Shown here piece after piece: positions 17,860-26,571 of a stretch of DNA of 64,000 nt. Positions within the stretch are counted from its first letter, which is position 1, and the number at the start of each line of letters is the position of its first letter. This DNA is from Halorientalis regularis. GTDB lineage: Archaea; Halobacteriota; Halobacteria; Halobacteriales; Haloarculaceae. The notes under the pieces are model-generated. The model did not search any database. It was not told where the DNA came from and worked only from the letters and a program-made list of their open reading frames with translations. The stretch lies in assembly GCF_023698535.1 (NCBI RefSeq), contig NZ_JALJCL010000002.1:62001-126000 (forward strand). The letters are read 5' to 3'. The position numbers were made by a program, and so were the translations under genes.

Positions 17860-18990
17860 TCACTGCTGTTCGGCGACCTCCTCTTCGAGATCGGGCTCGT
17901 TGAAGTACGACGAGAAGCGCACGCCAACCAGCGAGACGAAGATGCCGGCGAGAATAAACAGCAAGAGACGGATCCGGGGTTCCAGCGTCATCCCCTGGAT
18001 CGAGACGGCACCGACGTCCATCGCCGGCATCCGGAACGACGAGAATACGCCCGCGCTCTCGAGAAAGAACGCGGAGAAGCCCCGGACGACCAGCCCGACC
18101 GCGACCGCACCGAACGGCAGGTTGACGTAGGCGCTACGGACCCGGTCGTCGCGGATGATCTCGTCGAGCAGGCGACCGGTGGACCCCGCGAAGGCCGCCG
18201 CGGTCAGCCACGGGATGGCGTCGAAGGCGAAGCGCATCGCGAGGATAAAGGGCGCCTCGTTGGCGGTCGCCGACACGCCGATAGCACCCGCGAAGACGCC
18301 GATCAGTGCCAATCCGACGGCCACGACGTAGGTGACCAGCGACACCCGCCCCGAGTAGAGCGCGTTCTGGATCTGGCCGGGCAACGAGGCCAGCACGGAG
18401 TCGATTCCGAGCCCCTTGTAGAGGAAGAAGACGCCGATGACGGCGGCGATGGCACCGGCCGCGACGGCCGGGCTGTCCGCGAGCGTCATCAGCGCCGGGA
18501 ACGCGAGCAAGGCGACGCCCACAGGAACGAGGACCGTCTTCCGGAGTTCCTCGTCGGCGAGGAACTGCTTGAGCAGGTAGTATGTGGACTCGATGTCGCG
18601 AGCCTGGCGGACGACGACGCGATCCACTGCGTCGACGCGCACACGGCTCTCGACGATAGGGACCAGCCGTTCGTCCTCGGCACTGTCGACGACGACGACC
18701 GCCGATTCGAGGTCGTACTCGGCGGTGAGCTGTTCGGTCTGTTGCGCGACGGCCCGGTCGGCCGAGACCGAATCACCGGCCGCCGAGAGGACCGCAACCA
18801 CCACGTCCTCGCCGTCGTCGCGCAGGTCACGCGTGACCCGCAACGCCTCCAGCACGCAGTTGACGCGGCTGTCCTCGGGGTCGGCGACGCCGAGATCCGT
18901 CACGAGCGACTGGACGGCCTCCCAGCCCACGACCGGCGGCTCCGCCGTGAGGTTCCCCGTCCGGTCGATACACGCCACCAACGTGGTCAC
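17860..18990 (-). CDS. DUF373 family membrane protein
   Basis: The product is 376 aa. The N-terminal cytosolic part (about 1-145) begins T-T-L-V-A-C-I-D-R-T-G-N-L, as in archaeal DUF373 proteins. It is followed by seven or more membrane helices and an acidic tail. Function is unknown. The frame extends to 19170, but a GTG at 18990 is chosen: the minus-strand TTTTTTATCC at 19013-19022 lies 23-32 nt upstream, as expected for a leaderless mRNA, and the DUF373 start aligns with it. Confidence 0.85.
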   Translation of the reverse strand: MTTLVACIDRTGNLTAEPPVVGWEAVQSLVTDLGVADPEDSRVNCVLEALRVTRDLRDDGEDVVVAVLSAAGDSVSADRAVAQQTEQLTAEYDLESAVVVVDSAEDERLVPIVESRVRVDAVDRVVVRQARDIESTYYLLKQFLADEELRKTVLVPVGVALLAFPALMTLADSPAVAAGAIAAVIGVFFLYKGLGIDSVLASLPGQIQNALYSGRVSLVTYVVAVGLALIGVFAGAIGVSATANEAPFILAMRFAFDAIPWLTAAAFAGSTGRLLDEIIRDDRVRSAYVNLPFGAVAVGLVVRGFSAFFLESAGVFSSFRMPAMDVGAVSIQGMTLEPRIRLLLFILAGIFVSLVGVRFSSYFNEPDLEEEVAEQQ

Positions 18991-19012
18991 GACCGATTGT
19001 TGGTGCGCCAAC

Positions 19013-19022
19013 GGATAAAAAA
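19013..19022 (-). promoter_or_regulatory. TATA box of the DUF373 gene
   Basis: TTTTTTATCC on the minus strand, 23-32 nt before the GTG start at 18990. Its place decides the start call. Confidence 0.6.
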
Positions 19023-19036
19023 CATTGCAGACCGAC

Positions 19037-20038
19037 TCAGAACCGGAAGTCGAACCCGTCTGCGTCGTCGAACACGCTCGCGATCCCGGCACCGAACGCG
19101 TAAGCGACCGACGCCGCCCCGCCCCCGATGCGGTCACGGAGGCCCAGCGACGGCGTGAACTCCTGAACACTGACGGACTCGCCCAATCGCTCTTCGAGGC
19201 GGTCCTCCACGTCCTCGCGCGTCCCGATCTCGTCGACCAGCCCGATGTCGTGCGCCTCGCCGCCGAGGTAGATCCGGGCCTCTGTCTCGCGGACCCGCTC
19301 GGGGTCCATGTCCCGCCCCTCGGCGACGGTGTCCACGAAGTCGTCGTAGTAGTCGTCGACGATCCCCTGGAGGTACTCCCGCTCGTCCTCGGAGAGGTCT
19401 TTGAGTGGCAGGCCGGCGTCCTTGTACTCGCCGGCGGTGAACTGCTCGTAGCTCACCCCGAGTTCGTCGGCCAGGTCGCTGACGTTGACCCGCGAGCCGA
19501 TGACGCCGATGGAGCCGACGATGCTCCCGCGGCGCGCCCACAGCTCGTCACAGCCGCTGGCGATGTCGTACCCGCCACTCGCACACACGTCGGTCGCGTA
19601 CGCGACGGTCGGCCCGTCGAACCGCTCGGCGGCCAGCCGGATGTCCTCGCTCGGGACGATTTCCCCACCCGGCGTGTTGAGTTTCACCAGCAGGGCCTCG
19701 GCCGCTCCGTCGTCGGCCCGTTCGATCTGTTCGACGATGGCATCCGCATCTGCCCCGGTGGGACTGGAGACGAGACTGCCACCCGTCGATCTCGTGATCG
19801 GTCCCTCGACGGCGACCTCGGCGACGTTGTACCCCGGGAGGACGGCGCTGGCCACGGACCCGCCCGCCCGAACGGACAGTGGGAGGAGTGACACGACCAA
19901 TACGACCCCGAGCAACGTCGTCAGGTCCTGCGGGTAGACGACCAGCAGTAACCACGCGAGCGCGACGATCCCGATTACACAGACGAGTGCGACGACGCCA
20001 CGGCCCAGCGCCCACAGTCGTCCTTGTCCACCGCTCAT
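19037..20038 (-). CDS. sppA: signal peptide peptidase SppA-like serine protease (S49)
   Basis: The product is 333 aa. Two N-terminal membrane helices (about 12-34 and 38-60) anchor the S49 domain. L-N-T-P-G-G is followed by the nucleophile segment C-A-S-G-G-Y-D-I-A-S-G and S-I-V-G-S-I-G-V-I-G, and the likely catalytic Lys lies in G-E-Y-K-D-A-G. SppA degrades cleaved signal peptides in the membrane. The length fits archaeal forms with one catalytic domain. DUF373 lies downstream, with its own TATA box in the gap. Confidence 0.92.
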   Translation of the reverse strand: MSGGQGRLWALGRGVVALVCVIGIVALAWLLLVVYPQDLTTLLGVVLVVSLLPLSVRAGGSVASAVLPGYNVAEVAVEGPITRSTGGSLVSSPTGADADAIVEQIERADDGAAEALLVKLNTPGGEIVPSEDIRLAAERFDGPTVAYATDVCASGGYDIASGCDELWARRGSIVGSIGVIGSRVNVSDLADELGVSYEQFTAGEYKDAGLPLKDLSEDEREYLQGIVDDYYDDFVDTVAEGRDMDPERVRETEARIYLGGEAHDIGLVDEIGTREDVEDRLEERLGESVSVQEFTPSLGLRDRIGGGAASVAYAFGAGIASVFDDADGFDFRF

Positions 20039-20190
20039 ACCTGACCTCGGTGCCCGACGACAGTAAAACTACCAGCCTTCGACCGACACCGACCGGCGGG
20101 CCCACCTGTCCAGCGGGTCGGTTCGAACCGGACCGTGTCAGGCGAGCGTGGCCACTGGCCGGTCGAAAACGAAAGAGACTATCGCGCCGT

Positions 20191-21081
20191 CTAGAGCAGC
20201 CCCGTCTTCTGGAGCTTCATCAGGTCCTCGGTGTCGAGGGTCTCGCCTTCCTTGAACTTCTGGTAGATCTCTTCGGCCTCCTCGCGTGCGGCTTCCTGTT
20301 CTTCCTCGCGCTTGCTGCGTTCCTCTTCTTCCTCTTTCTTGTCGAGTTCGCGCAGGCGCTTCTGGACGCGCACGAAGTCCTCGTGGTGCTGGTCGGCCGC
20401 CTCCTGGGCCTCTACGAACTTCTCGTGCATCTCGTCGGCTTCGTCACGGATCTCGTCGGCCTCGCGGTAGGCCTCAATCATCTGGTTGTGATGCTTCTGG
20501 GCCTCGTCCGCGAGTTCCGTGACTTTCTGGTGGTGCTGGGAGGCCTCCGAGCGGATCTCTTCGGCCTCCTCTTTGAGTTCCTCGACGTCACCGGTCTGAT
20601 CGAGTTTCTCCTGTTTCTCCTGAAGCTGTTCCCGTTTGTCCTCGATCTTCTCGATCAGTTCCCGCTCTTCTTCGGGGTTGAGGACCTCCGTCTGCTGTTT
20701 GAACTCCAGATCCTCGATCTCCTCTTTGAGCTGCTCGATGGAGGTACCCTCGTCGAGTTCGAGGTCGGATTTCATCTCCTCGACCTGATCGAACAGCTCG
20801 TTGGCCTCGGCGTTGAGCTCGTTGCGTTTCTCCTTGTGTTCCTGGACCTGGGAGTTGAGCTCGTCGCGTTTCTCGCGGTGTTCCTGCGCTTCGTCGACCT
20901 TCTCGCGAGTCTTCGCGTTCAGGTCGTCCCGCTTGGACGCACGCTCCGAGGCGAGCTGGTTCAGATCGTTTCGTCGGTCACGGAGCTGACCGGCGAGCTT
21001 GATCAGTTCACCTTTCGATTTGTTTTCGATGTCGTCGTCTGTTACTTCGAGATTTTCGGATTCGTCGATTGACTCTGCCAT
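20191..21081 (-). CDS. archaeal coiled-coil protein (COG1340-like)
   Basis: The product is 296 aa, almost wholly charged and heptad-like from about residue 30 to 270. It has many E, K, R and Q residues and repeated blocks such as K-R-D-E-L-N-S and K-R-N-E-L-N-A. The C-terminus ends T-E-D-L-M-K-L-Q-K-T-G-L-L, a tail conserved in this family. It matches the archaeal coiled-coil group COG1340, whose role is not established; structural or ribosome-related roles are guesses. Composition (Lys-rich) differs from its neighbours but suits a coiled coil. Confidence 0.82.
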   Translation of the reverse strand: MAESIDESENLEVTDDDIENKSKGELIKLAGQLRDRRNDLNQLASERASKRDDLNAKTREKVDEAQEHREKRDELNSQVQEHKEKRNELNAEANELFDQVEEMKSDLELDEGTSIEQLKEEIEDLEFKQQTEVLNPEEERELIEKIEDKREQLQEKQEKLDQTGDVEELKEEAEEIRSEASQHHQKVTELADEAQKHHNQMIEAYREADEIRDEADEMHEKFVEAQEAADQHHEDFVRVQKRLRELDKKEEEEERSKREEEQEAAREEAEEIYQKFKEGETLDTEDLMKLQKTGLL

Positions 21082-21197
21082 AGTTTACACCTCTATGCCA
21101 TTACCGCTCCAGCACGCGACAGTTGGGACTGCGTGGCGGCAGCCAGCACCTGATAAGTAGGGTTCCCTGTCATTCTATGGGCATCGCACGATACTGC

Positions 21198-21220
21198 CGG
21201 AACGCTGGAGGCGTTCTGGT
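21198..21220. terminator. hairpin between the coiled-coil gene and the glycosidase-like gene
   Basis: CCGGAACGC-TGGAG-GCGTTCTGG pairs over 9 positions with one G-T wobble. It sits in the 248-nt gap 21082-21329. The rest of the gap holds AT-rich stretches (CAATTTAAATATTCC at about 21243), probably promoter DNA of the minus-strand coiled-coil gene or a spacer. Confidence 0.35.
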
Positions 21221-21329
21221 GACGCATACTACTGTCGATGGCAATTTAAATATTCCGGTCGCTACCCCCCGTGAAAACAGCTACCAAACGCCCGACGGGA
21301 CCACGGTACGTTCTCTCACAGACCGGCGC

Positions 21330-23180
21330 TCACCCGTCGAATCGGTAGGTGTTTTCGACGACCCGTTCGGGGAGCGACAGCGACAGCGTGACCGACGCGG
21401 CGTCGGCCGGAATCGAGATCGAATCCGGCGTTTCGGTCTCCCCGGCGTCGACGCTGACCGCGACCTCGCCGCCCGCGTCGGCGGCCGACCACTCGACGGT
21501 TCCGGAGACTCGCTCCCGACCGTCGTTGATAACCGTCAGCGGCGTCGTCTCGCCGGGCCCCGGCGCGGCGAGCGTCGCCTGGACGGGCTCGTAGGCCTCC
21601 CGGAGCGCCTCGTACCCGGTCTTCGGGTCGCCGTCGCGTTCGACGACGCCCATCCCCGCGGGCGTGGCATCCCGGAGGGTATGGGCGGCGAACAGCGAGG
21701 CATCTCGCCGCCGGAGTTCCTCGGCAACACGCTTGACAACGCGTGCCTGGTAGGCCTGTGAGGCGTCGGTCCCGCCGTCGACGTGGGCGTCGTGTTTCGC
21801 CCGGTCGAAGGCCGGATCGTCGTCAGGCATGACGGCACCGTACGCGCCGGCCCCGAACTCGCCGACGACGCCGCCGACCTCGAAGGTGTCGAGGAGCCAG
21901 CCCACGTCGTCGACATCGCCGTAGTCCCAGCTCGGATACAGCGTCGGCGCGTCGGCCCCGCTCCCCAGCGCGCCAACGACCGGGAAGACGAGCCGATCTT
22001 CGGGGAGCGCCGCGGCGACGGACTCCGCCGGGCCGCGGTCGTAGCTGGCACGCCAGACCCGCCAGCGCAGGCGCAACCGGTCGAGCGTGCCCGAGCCCAG
22101 CTGGTCCGGAAAGAGGTTGAGCGGGTCGTCGTGGACGCTGTACGCGAACAGCGACGGGTGACGGCCGTACGTCCGGTCGAGCGCGGCCGCGAGGTCCTGA
22201 CCGTGGTCGGCGTCGAACTCGCCGGGGCCGGTCAGTGGCAGGTCCTGCCAGACCAGCAGCCCGGCCTCGTTGCAGGCCTCGTAGATGGCCGGGTCGGGCG
22301 CGTGGGCGTGCATGCGAACGAACGTGGCGTTGGCCTCGGCCGCCCGGTCGATGTCTCCGGGTGTCGCCGAGAGGAGCGTGACGCCCCGCCCCGGCACGCG
22401 TTCGCCGTTGACGACTAGGCCGTCGGCGTCGCGGTCCATCGAACGGAGTCCGGTGACGACGGAGCGAGTCGCGTCGCCGATTTTCGCCCGGACGGCGTAC
22501 CGGTGTTGCGGGCCGAGTCCCCGTGGCCACCACAGCGACGGGTCGCGCACGTCGATGGTGTGTTCCACGACGGCGCGCTCGCCGACATCGGCCTCGACGG
22601 CGGCCCGGTCCATCATGCCGCGACTCTGGAACTCGCCTTCCGGGCGCAGGGAGAAGGTCACGCGGTCGTCGAGGTCGGTGTCCGTCTCGACGACCGCCCG
22701 AACGTCGATCTCGGCGTTCCCGTCGACCAGCCGCGGGTGAACGTCCAGTTCGTAGATGAACGTACCGGGGTGTGTCTCGACGGTCGCGTCCCACCAGATT
22801 CCGGGGATGCGGTCGCGCTCCGGGACGAGATCGGTGTCGTGGACGCCGCCGAACCGGTCCTCGGGCGAGCGGCACTCGACGATCAGTTCGTTCTGGTCTT
22901 GGGGTTCGAACGAGTGGCGGAAGGGTCGGAAGTAGGCGTCGTGTTCGCCGACGAGGTCGCCGTTGAGCCAGATGCGCGCGTGGGCGAACAGCCCCTGCAA
23001 TTCGATGACAGCGCGGTCCTCGTCGCCCGACCGGGGGTCGTCGAACACGGAGCGGTACGCGGCGGCGTCGGCGTCGGCAAACACCTGTGGCCGCCCCGGT
23101 ATCTCCACCGGCGTCCACACGTCCGGATCGGGTTTGCCCGCCCCCGGCTCGACCGACGTCCCAGTCCACTCGCCCAGCAT
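21330..23180 (-). CDS. glycoside hydrolase family 2-like protein with altered acid/base site
   Basis: The product is 616 aa. The order is a sugar-binding jelly roll (about 1-160), an immunoglobulin-like sandwich (about 160-255), a TIM barrel (about 255-520) and a C-terminal beta domain. W-L-N-G-D-L-V-G, P-S-L-W-W-P-R-G-L-G and F-V-R-M-H-A-H are GH2 landmarks. The nucleophile position is kept in G-V-V-G-E-F-G. The acid/base Asn-Glu pair expected after H-P-S is replaced: H-P-S-L-F-A-Y-S-V-H-D-D. It may be inactive or use Asp. No signal peptide is visible, so it is probably cytosolic. Substrate unknown. Confidence 0.78.
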   Translation of the reverse strand: MLGEWTGTSVEPGAGKPDPDVWTPVEIPGRPQVFADADAAAYRSVFDDPRSGDEDRAVIELQGLFAHARIWLNGDLVGEHDAYFRPFRHSFEPQDQNELIVECRSPEDRFGGVHDTDLVPERDRIPGIWWDATVETHPGTFIYELDVHPRLVDGNAEIDVRAVVETDTDLDDRVTFSLRPEGEFQSRGMMDRAAVEADVGERAVVEHTIDVRDPSLWWPRGLGPQHRYAVRAKIGDATRSVVTGLRSMDRDADGLVVNGERVPGRGVTLLSATPGDIDRAAEANATFVRMHAHAPDPAIYEACNEAGLLVWQDLPLTGPGEFDADHGQDLAAALDRTYGRHPSLFAYSVHDDPLNLFPDQLGSGTLDRLRLRWRVWRASYDRGPAESVAAALPEDRLVFPVVGALGSGADAPTLYPSWDYGDVDDVGWLLDTFEVGGVVGEFGAGAYGAVMPDDDPAFDRAKHDAHVDGGTDASQAYQARVVKRVAEELRRRDASLFAAHTLRDATPAGMGVVERDGDPKTGYEALREAYEPVQATLAAPGPGETTPLTVINDGRERVSGTVEWSAADAGGEVAVSVDAGETETPDSISIPADAASVTLSLSLPERVVENTYRFDG

Positions 23181-23315
23181 ATACGTGTCCCGGCGTCCGC
23201 CTGTGCCATATCCTTTACGCGATATTCGGCCCTCGAAGTGGCCCCGACCCGACTACTTTCACTTTCACTCCGCGGACGGCTCGCTTTGATACCCGATCCG
23301 CTCGTCTCTGCTGAC

Positions 23316-23462
23316 ATGATCGAAGAACTGTCCTGTACCTGTGGCGGCTGTGACCGGGAGCTCCGCGAGGAGTCGCTCCGGCTCACCTACCGGACCGAGA
23401 GCGGCGAACGCCGCGCCTACGAATGTGTCTGTGGCACCGTGACCATCACCGTCGCGCGCTGA
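23316..23462 (+). CDS. 48-residue zinc-ribbon microprotein
   Basis: The product is 48 aa. C-T-C-G-G-C near the start and Y-E-C-V-C-G near the end give two cysteine clusters able to bind zinc. The frame continues upstream without stops, but that extension is antisense to the glycosidase-like gene; the ATG at 23316 begins the acidic microprotein. Small zinc-finger proteins of this kind are abundant in haloarchaea, and some affect biofilm and swarming. This one is not recognised individually. Confidence 0.65.
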   Translation: MIEELSCTCGGCDRELREESLRLTYRTESGERRAYECVCGTVTITVAR

Positions 23463-23501
23463 AACGACCCGCTGAAGTGGGGCGGGCGGAAACGCCGGAT
23501 C

Positions 23502-23915
23502 ATGGACGAAGTCATTCGCGCACGCGGCCACGAGCACGTCTCGGCCGAGCACGCGAGTACCTTCGAGGTCACGAGCGACGACTACCTCACCCCGGCCGGC
23601 GACTGCATCCTCGGCATCGAGGCCGACCGCGTCCCCGCCGACTTCGACCCCGAGTTCGTCGCCGCCTGCCAGTCGGCTGACGCGACGGTCACTGTCACGC
23701 TGGAAGCTGGCGGCCACACCGAGACCGTCACCGGCCGCGGCCACCCCGACCTCGCTTTCGAGAACGACCGCAGCGCCGTCGGCCGCACGAGCGACTACGT
23801 GGACGACCGGACGATCCTCGTAGACGCCGACAAGGCGGCGGGCGACCTGGACCGTGACCTCGTGGCGGCGCTGGCCGACGGTGCAGCGCTGACCGTGACC
23901 CTGACCGTCGAGTGA
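23502..23915 (+). CDS. DUF371 family protein
   Basis: The product is 137 aa and begins with R-A-R-G-H-E-H-V-S-A-E-H-A-S-T-F-E-V-T, followed by the conserved G-D-C-I-L-G-I-E-A-D and G-R-G-H-P-D-L. This is typical of the archaeal DUF371 family, small soluble beta-rich proteins of unknown role. It follows the zinc-ribbon microprotein by 39 nt and may share its transcript. Confidence 0.88.
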   Translation: MDEVIRARGHEHVSAEHASTFEVTSDDYLTPAGDCILGIEADRVPADFDPEFVAACQSADATVTVTLEAGGHTETVTGRGHPDLAFENDRSAVGRTSDYVDDRTILVDADKAAGDLDRDLVAALADGAALTVTLTVE

Positions 23916-23982
23916 ACCTGCGACGGTTCGAGACCCTTCCCGGAACGTAAGTCTTTCAACACGTCAGTCGAGTGGGGCCGAC

Positions 23983-24450
23983 ATGGTAGGGCAGCAGACG
24001 CAGGGGCAACCTGGTGGTGTACAGAACGGCCGCCGGATCGAGCCGGAACGCGTGGGAAAAATCGCGCTCGCGGCGGCGGGTGTGGTTTTCGTGGGGAGTG
24101 TCGTTTTCGCCGTGTTCAGTATCAGCCTGCAGGGCGGGTCGGTCGATTTCGGCGACATCATCGTCGACCAACTGGACGATATTCCATACCAAGCGGCGGT
24201 GTTCGGAGCCGTCCTCTGGGCGACGATGACCCATGGAAGCAAGGACGCGCTGCTCAAAGGGAGTGCCATCGTCTACGTGGGTGACGTGGTAAACAACATC
24301 CTGGTAGTCGTGACGAACGAGTTCGCCGAGACCGGTCTGGGGACGCTGCTGGGACCTGGCCACGCTGTCCTCTTCTTTCTCGGGTTCGTCATGGCCATTC
24401 GACTCTACCACGGCAAGAACATCCTCCCCGGTGTCGGGGTCCGCCTCTGA
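23983..24450 (+). CDS. four-helix membrane protein, function unknown
   Basis: The product is 155 aa. A Gln/Gly-rich N-terminus is followed by hydrophobic segments at about 27-47, 67-84, 92-110 and 124-141. The amphipathic stretch between helices 1 and 2 contains D-F-G-D-I-I-V-D-Q-L-D. No family motif is recognised. The base composition is slightly lower in GC than that of its neighbours. The start is the only ATG before helix 1. Confidence 0.65.
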   Translation: MVGQQTQGQPGGVQNGRRIEPERVGKIALAAAGVVFVGSVVFAVFSISLQGGSVDFGDIIVDQLDDIPYQAAVFGAVLWATMTHGSKDALLKGSAIVYVGDVVNNILVVVTNEFAETGLGTLLGPGHAVLFFLGFVMAIRLYHGKNILPGVGVRL

Positions 24451-24492
24451 GCGATCCGGTGAGCCTTTTGAGGCTGGGTCGCTAGACGGGGT

Positions 24493-25311
24493 ATGTCCGA
24501 CGACCCCGAGCCGGCCGAGAACATCAGCGGCGGGAGCGCGGGCGGTGGCTACGCCGAAACCTTCGACGCCGGCGCGCCGGCGACCCGCGCCGAGGCCGTC
24601 GTCGACCGCCTCGGCGACCTCTACTGGCAGAAGTCCTACGGCAGCCGGGACGCCTTCGAGTGTCTCGTCCGCACGATCCTCAGTCAGAACACCAGCGACG
24701 TAGCCAGCCAGCCGGCCCACGACGCCCTGATGGATCGCTATGGTAGTAGTCCGGATCTCGCAGCGGCTCTGGCCGGGGCCGACCAGCAGGAACTCGCCGA
24801 GACGATCAGTTCGGCCGGGCTCTACAACCAGAAGTCCGAGCGGATCGTCGACATCGCCGACCGGATCGTCGCGGAGTACGGGGGCGCAGACGAGTTCGAC
24901 GCCTTCGTCCGCGAGGACGACCCCGATACGGTCCGGGGGACCCTGCTCGACATGACCGGCGTCGGTCCCAAGACGGCCGACTGCGTGTTGCTGTTCGCCG
25001 GCGGTCGTGACGGCGTCTTCCCCGTCGACACGCACGTCCACCGGATCGCCCGCCGGATCGGACTCGCCCCACCTGACGCGGACCACGAGACCGTCCGGGA
25101 ACACCTCGAACGCGGCGTTCCCGGCGGGAAATGTGGCTTCGGCCACACCGCGATGATCCAGTTCGGTCGCGAGTACTGTTCGGCGCGCAAGCCCGACTGT
25201 CTCGACGACCCCGACGCCTGTCCGATGGCGGACATCTGCGACCAGGTCGGCGTCGATCCGAGGGCCGGCGACGTGACCGACCCCGCGGAGGTCGGGGTGG
25301 CCGATGACTGA
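24493..25311 (+). CDS. nth: endonuclease III-like DNA glycosylase/AP lyase
   Basis: The product is 272 aa. The helix-hairpin-helix G-V-G-P-K160-T-A-D and catalytic D179 (F-P-V-D-T-H-V-H-R) are intact, as in Nth, which excises oxidised pyrimidines. Four cysteines (229, 236, 243, 249) form an iron-sulfur loop, but the middle spacing is six residues rather than the classic two. Nearby I-L-S-Q-N-T-S-D also fits. An acidic N-terminal extension of about 30 residues is present. It overlaps the next gene by 8 nt. Confidence 0.9.
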   Translation: MSDDPEPAENISGGSAGGGYAETFDAGAPATRAEAVVDRLGDLYWQKSYGSRDAFECLVRTILSQNTSDVASQPAHDALMDRYGSSPDLAAALAGADQQELAETISSAGLYNQKSERIVDIADRIVAEYGGADEFDAFVREDDPDTVRGTLLDMTGVGPKTADCVLLFAGGRDGVFPVDTHVHRIARRIGLAPPDADHETVREHLERGVPGGKCGFGHTAMIQFGREYCSARKPDCLDDPDACPMADICDQVGVDPRAGDVTDPAEVGVADD

Positions 25312-26359
25312 AAACGTCGGCGGTGCGAGCCGGTATCTCGACACCGAAGGGGTATACAGCAGAGTCGCGGAGCGGTTGGGTCGGGCCGAGACGTGGTCGC
25401 TCAGCCACCACGACGCCGGACTGGGCAACGAGACGCTGTTTCTCGGCTGGGGCTCGCGACGGTTCGTCCTCCGGCGGCCGCCGCTCTCGGAGACGACGGA
25501 GGAGAGTCACGACGTGCGCCGGGAGTACCGGGTGCTGTCGGCGCTGGACTGGACCGACGTGCCGACACCGCGGCCGGTGCTTTCCTGTGACGACAAGTCC
25601 GTCGCTGGCGCACCGTTCACCGTCCAGCAGCGGGTGTCGGGGGACGTGCTCCGCCACGGCGAACCCGTCGAGTACGCGACGCCGGGCTACCGGGAGACGG
25701 TGGCCGAAGAACTCGTCGACACGCTCGCAGCGATTCACGCCGTCGATCTCGACGACGTGGAGCTGAGCGACCTCGGGTACCCGGACCGCTCGTCGCGGAT
25801 CGAGACGTGGCGCGAGCGGTTCGACTGCTACCGCGCCGAGACCGACCGCGAGGTTCCGGGTGCGGACGCGGTGGCAGACTGGCTCGCCGCGAACATCCCG
25901 CCGTCGGGCGACCGGACGCTGATCCACGGTGACTACACGCTCGGGAACGTGGCGTTCAGTCGGTCGACACCGCCGGAGCTGATGGGCGTCCTGGACTGGG
26001 AGCGAGCGGGTGCCGGCGACCCGCTGGTCGACCTCGGTCGACTGACCGCGTTCTGGTTCGAGGACGAGAGCGAACGCGCGGGACTCCCGACGACTGTGGT
26101 GCCCGGATTCACGACGCGTGAGGGATTCCCGTCACGGTCGGCGCTCGTGGATCGCTACGAGAGCGTGACCGGACGAGCGTTCACCGACGACCGGTTCTAC
26201 CGCGCGCTGGCGGTGTACGAACAGGCCGCCGTCTGTGAGGGATACTATCGCCGGCATCTGCGAGGCGAGTCTGACCGGCCGGCGTTCGCGGCGCTGGCCG
26301 ACGCAGTTCCGGCACTGCTGGAGCGCGCGGAGCGGATAATAGAGGGAGAGAGACGGTGA
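25304..26359 (+). CDS. aminoglycoside-phosphotransferase-like kinase (ACAD10/APH family)
   Basis: The product is 351 aa with a protein-kinase-like fold of the APH family. It shows R-R-F-V-L-R-R-P-P near residue 50, the catalytic loop L-I-H-G-D-Y-T-L-G-N-V near 207, and the metal motif V-L-D-W-E-R-A-G-A-G-D-P near 230. ACAD10/11-like members phosphorylate hydroxy-acyl-CoA in eukaryotes, and bacterial relatives act on antibiotics or choline. The substrate here is unknown. It starts inside the end of nth. The 212-nt gap after it shows no gene. Confidence 0.83.
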   Translation: MTENVGGASRYLDTEGVYSRVAERLGRAETWSLSHHDAGLGNETLFLGWGSRRFVLRRPPLSETTEESHDVRREYRVLSALDWTDVPTPRPVLSCDDKSVAGAPFTVQQRVSGDVLRHGEPVEYATPGYRETVAEELVDTLAAIHAVDLDDVELSDLGYPDRSSRIETWRERFDCYRAETDREVPGADAVADWLAANIPPSGDRTLIHGDYTLGNVAFSRSTPPELMGVLDWERAGAGDPLVDLGRLTAFWFEDESERAGLPTTVVPGFTTREGFPSRSALVDRYESVTGRAFTDDRFYRALAVYEQAAVCEGYYRRHLRGESDRPAFAALADAVPALLERAERIIEGERR

Positions 26360-26571
26360 ATCCGAGCGGGTGACCCCGCTGTGACCGTCATCCCAGCGGA
26401 CCGGGGAGGGAGCGAACAGGCGACACGGGGGGTATCCGGCGGAGCGGCGTGTCGCACACCCGCCCAGTGCGCTCCGCGGCCGTGGTCAGGTCACGGGCAG
26501 GGCTGGTCGTGGTTCCGGATATAAAAGTACGTGCGATGACCGGGGTGGTCGGCTAGCGATCCCGTCGTTGC

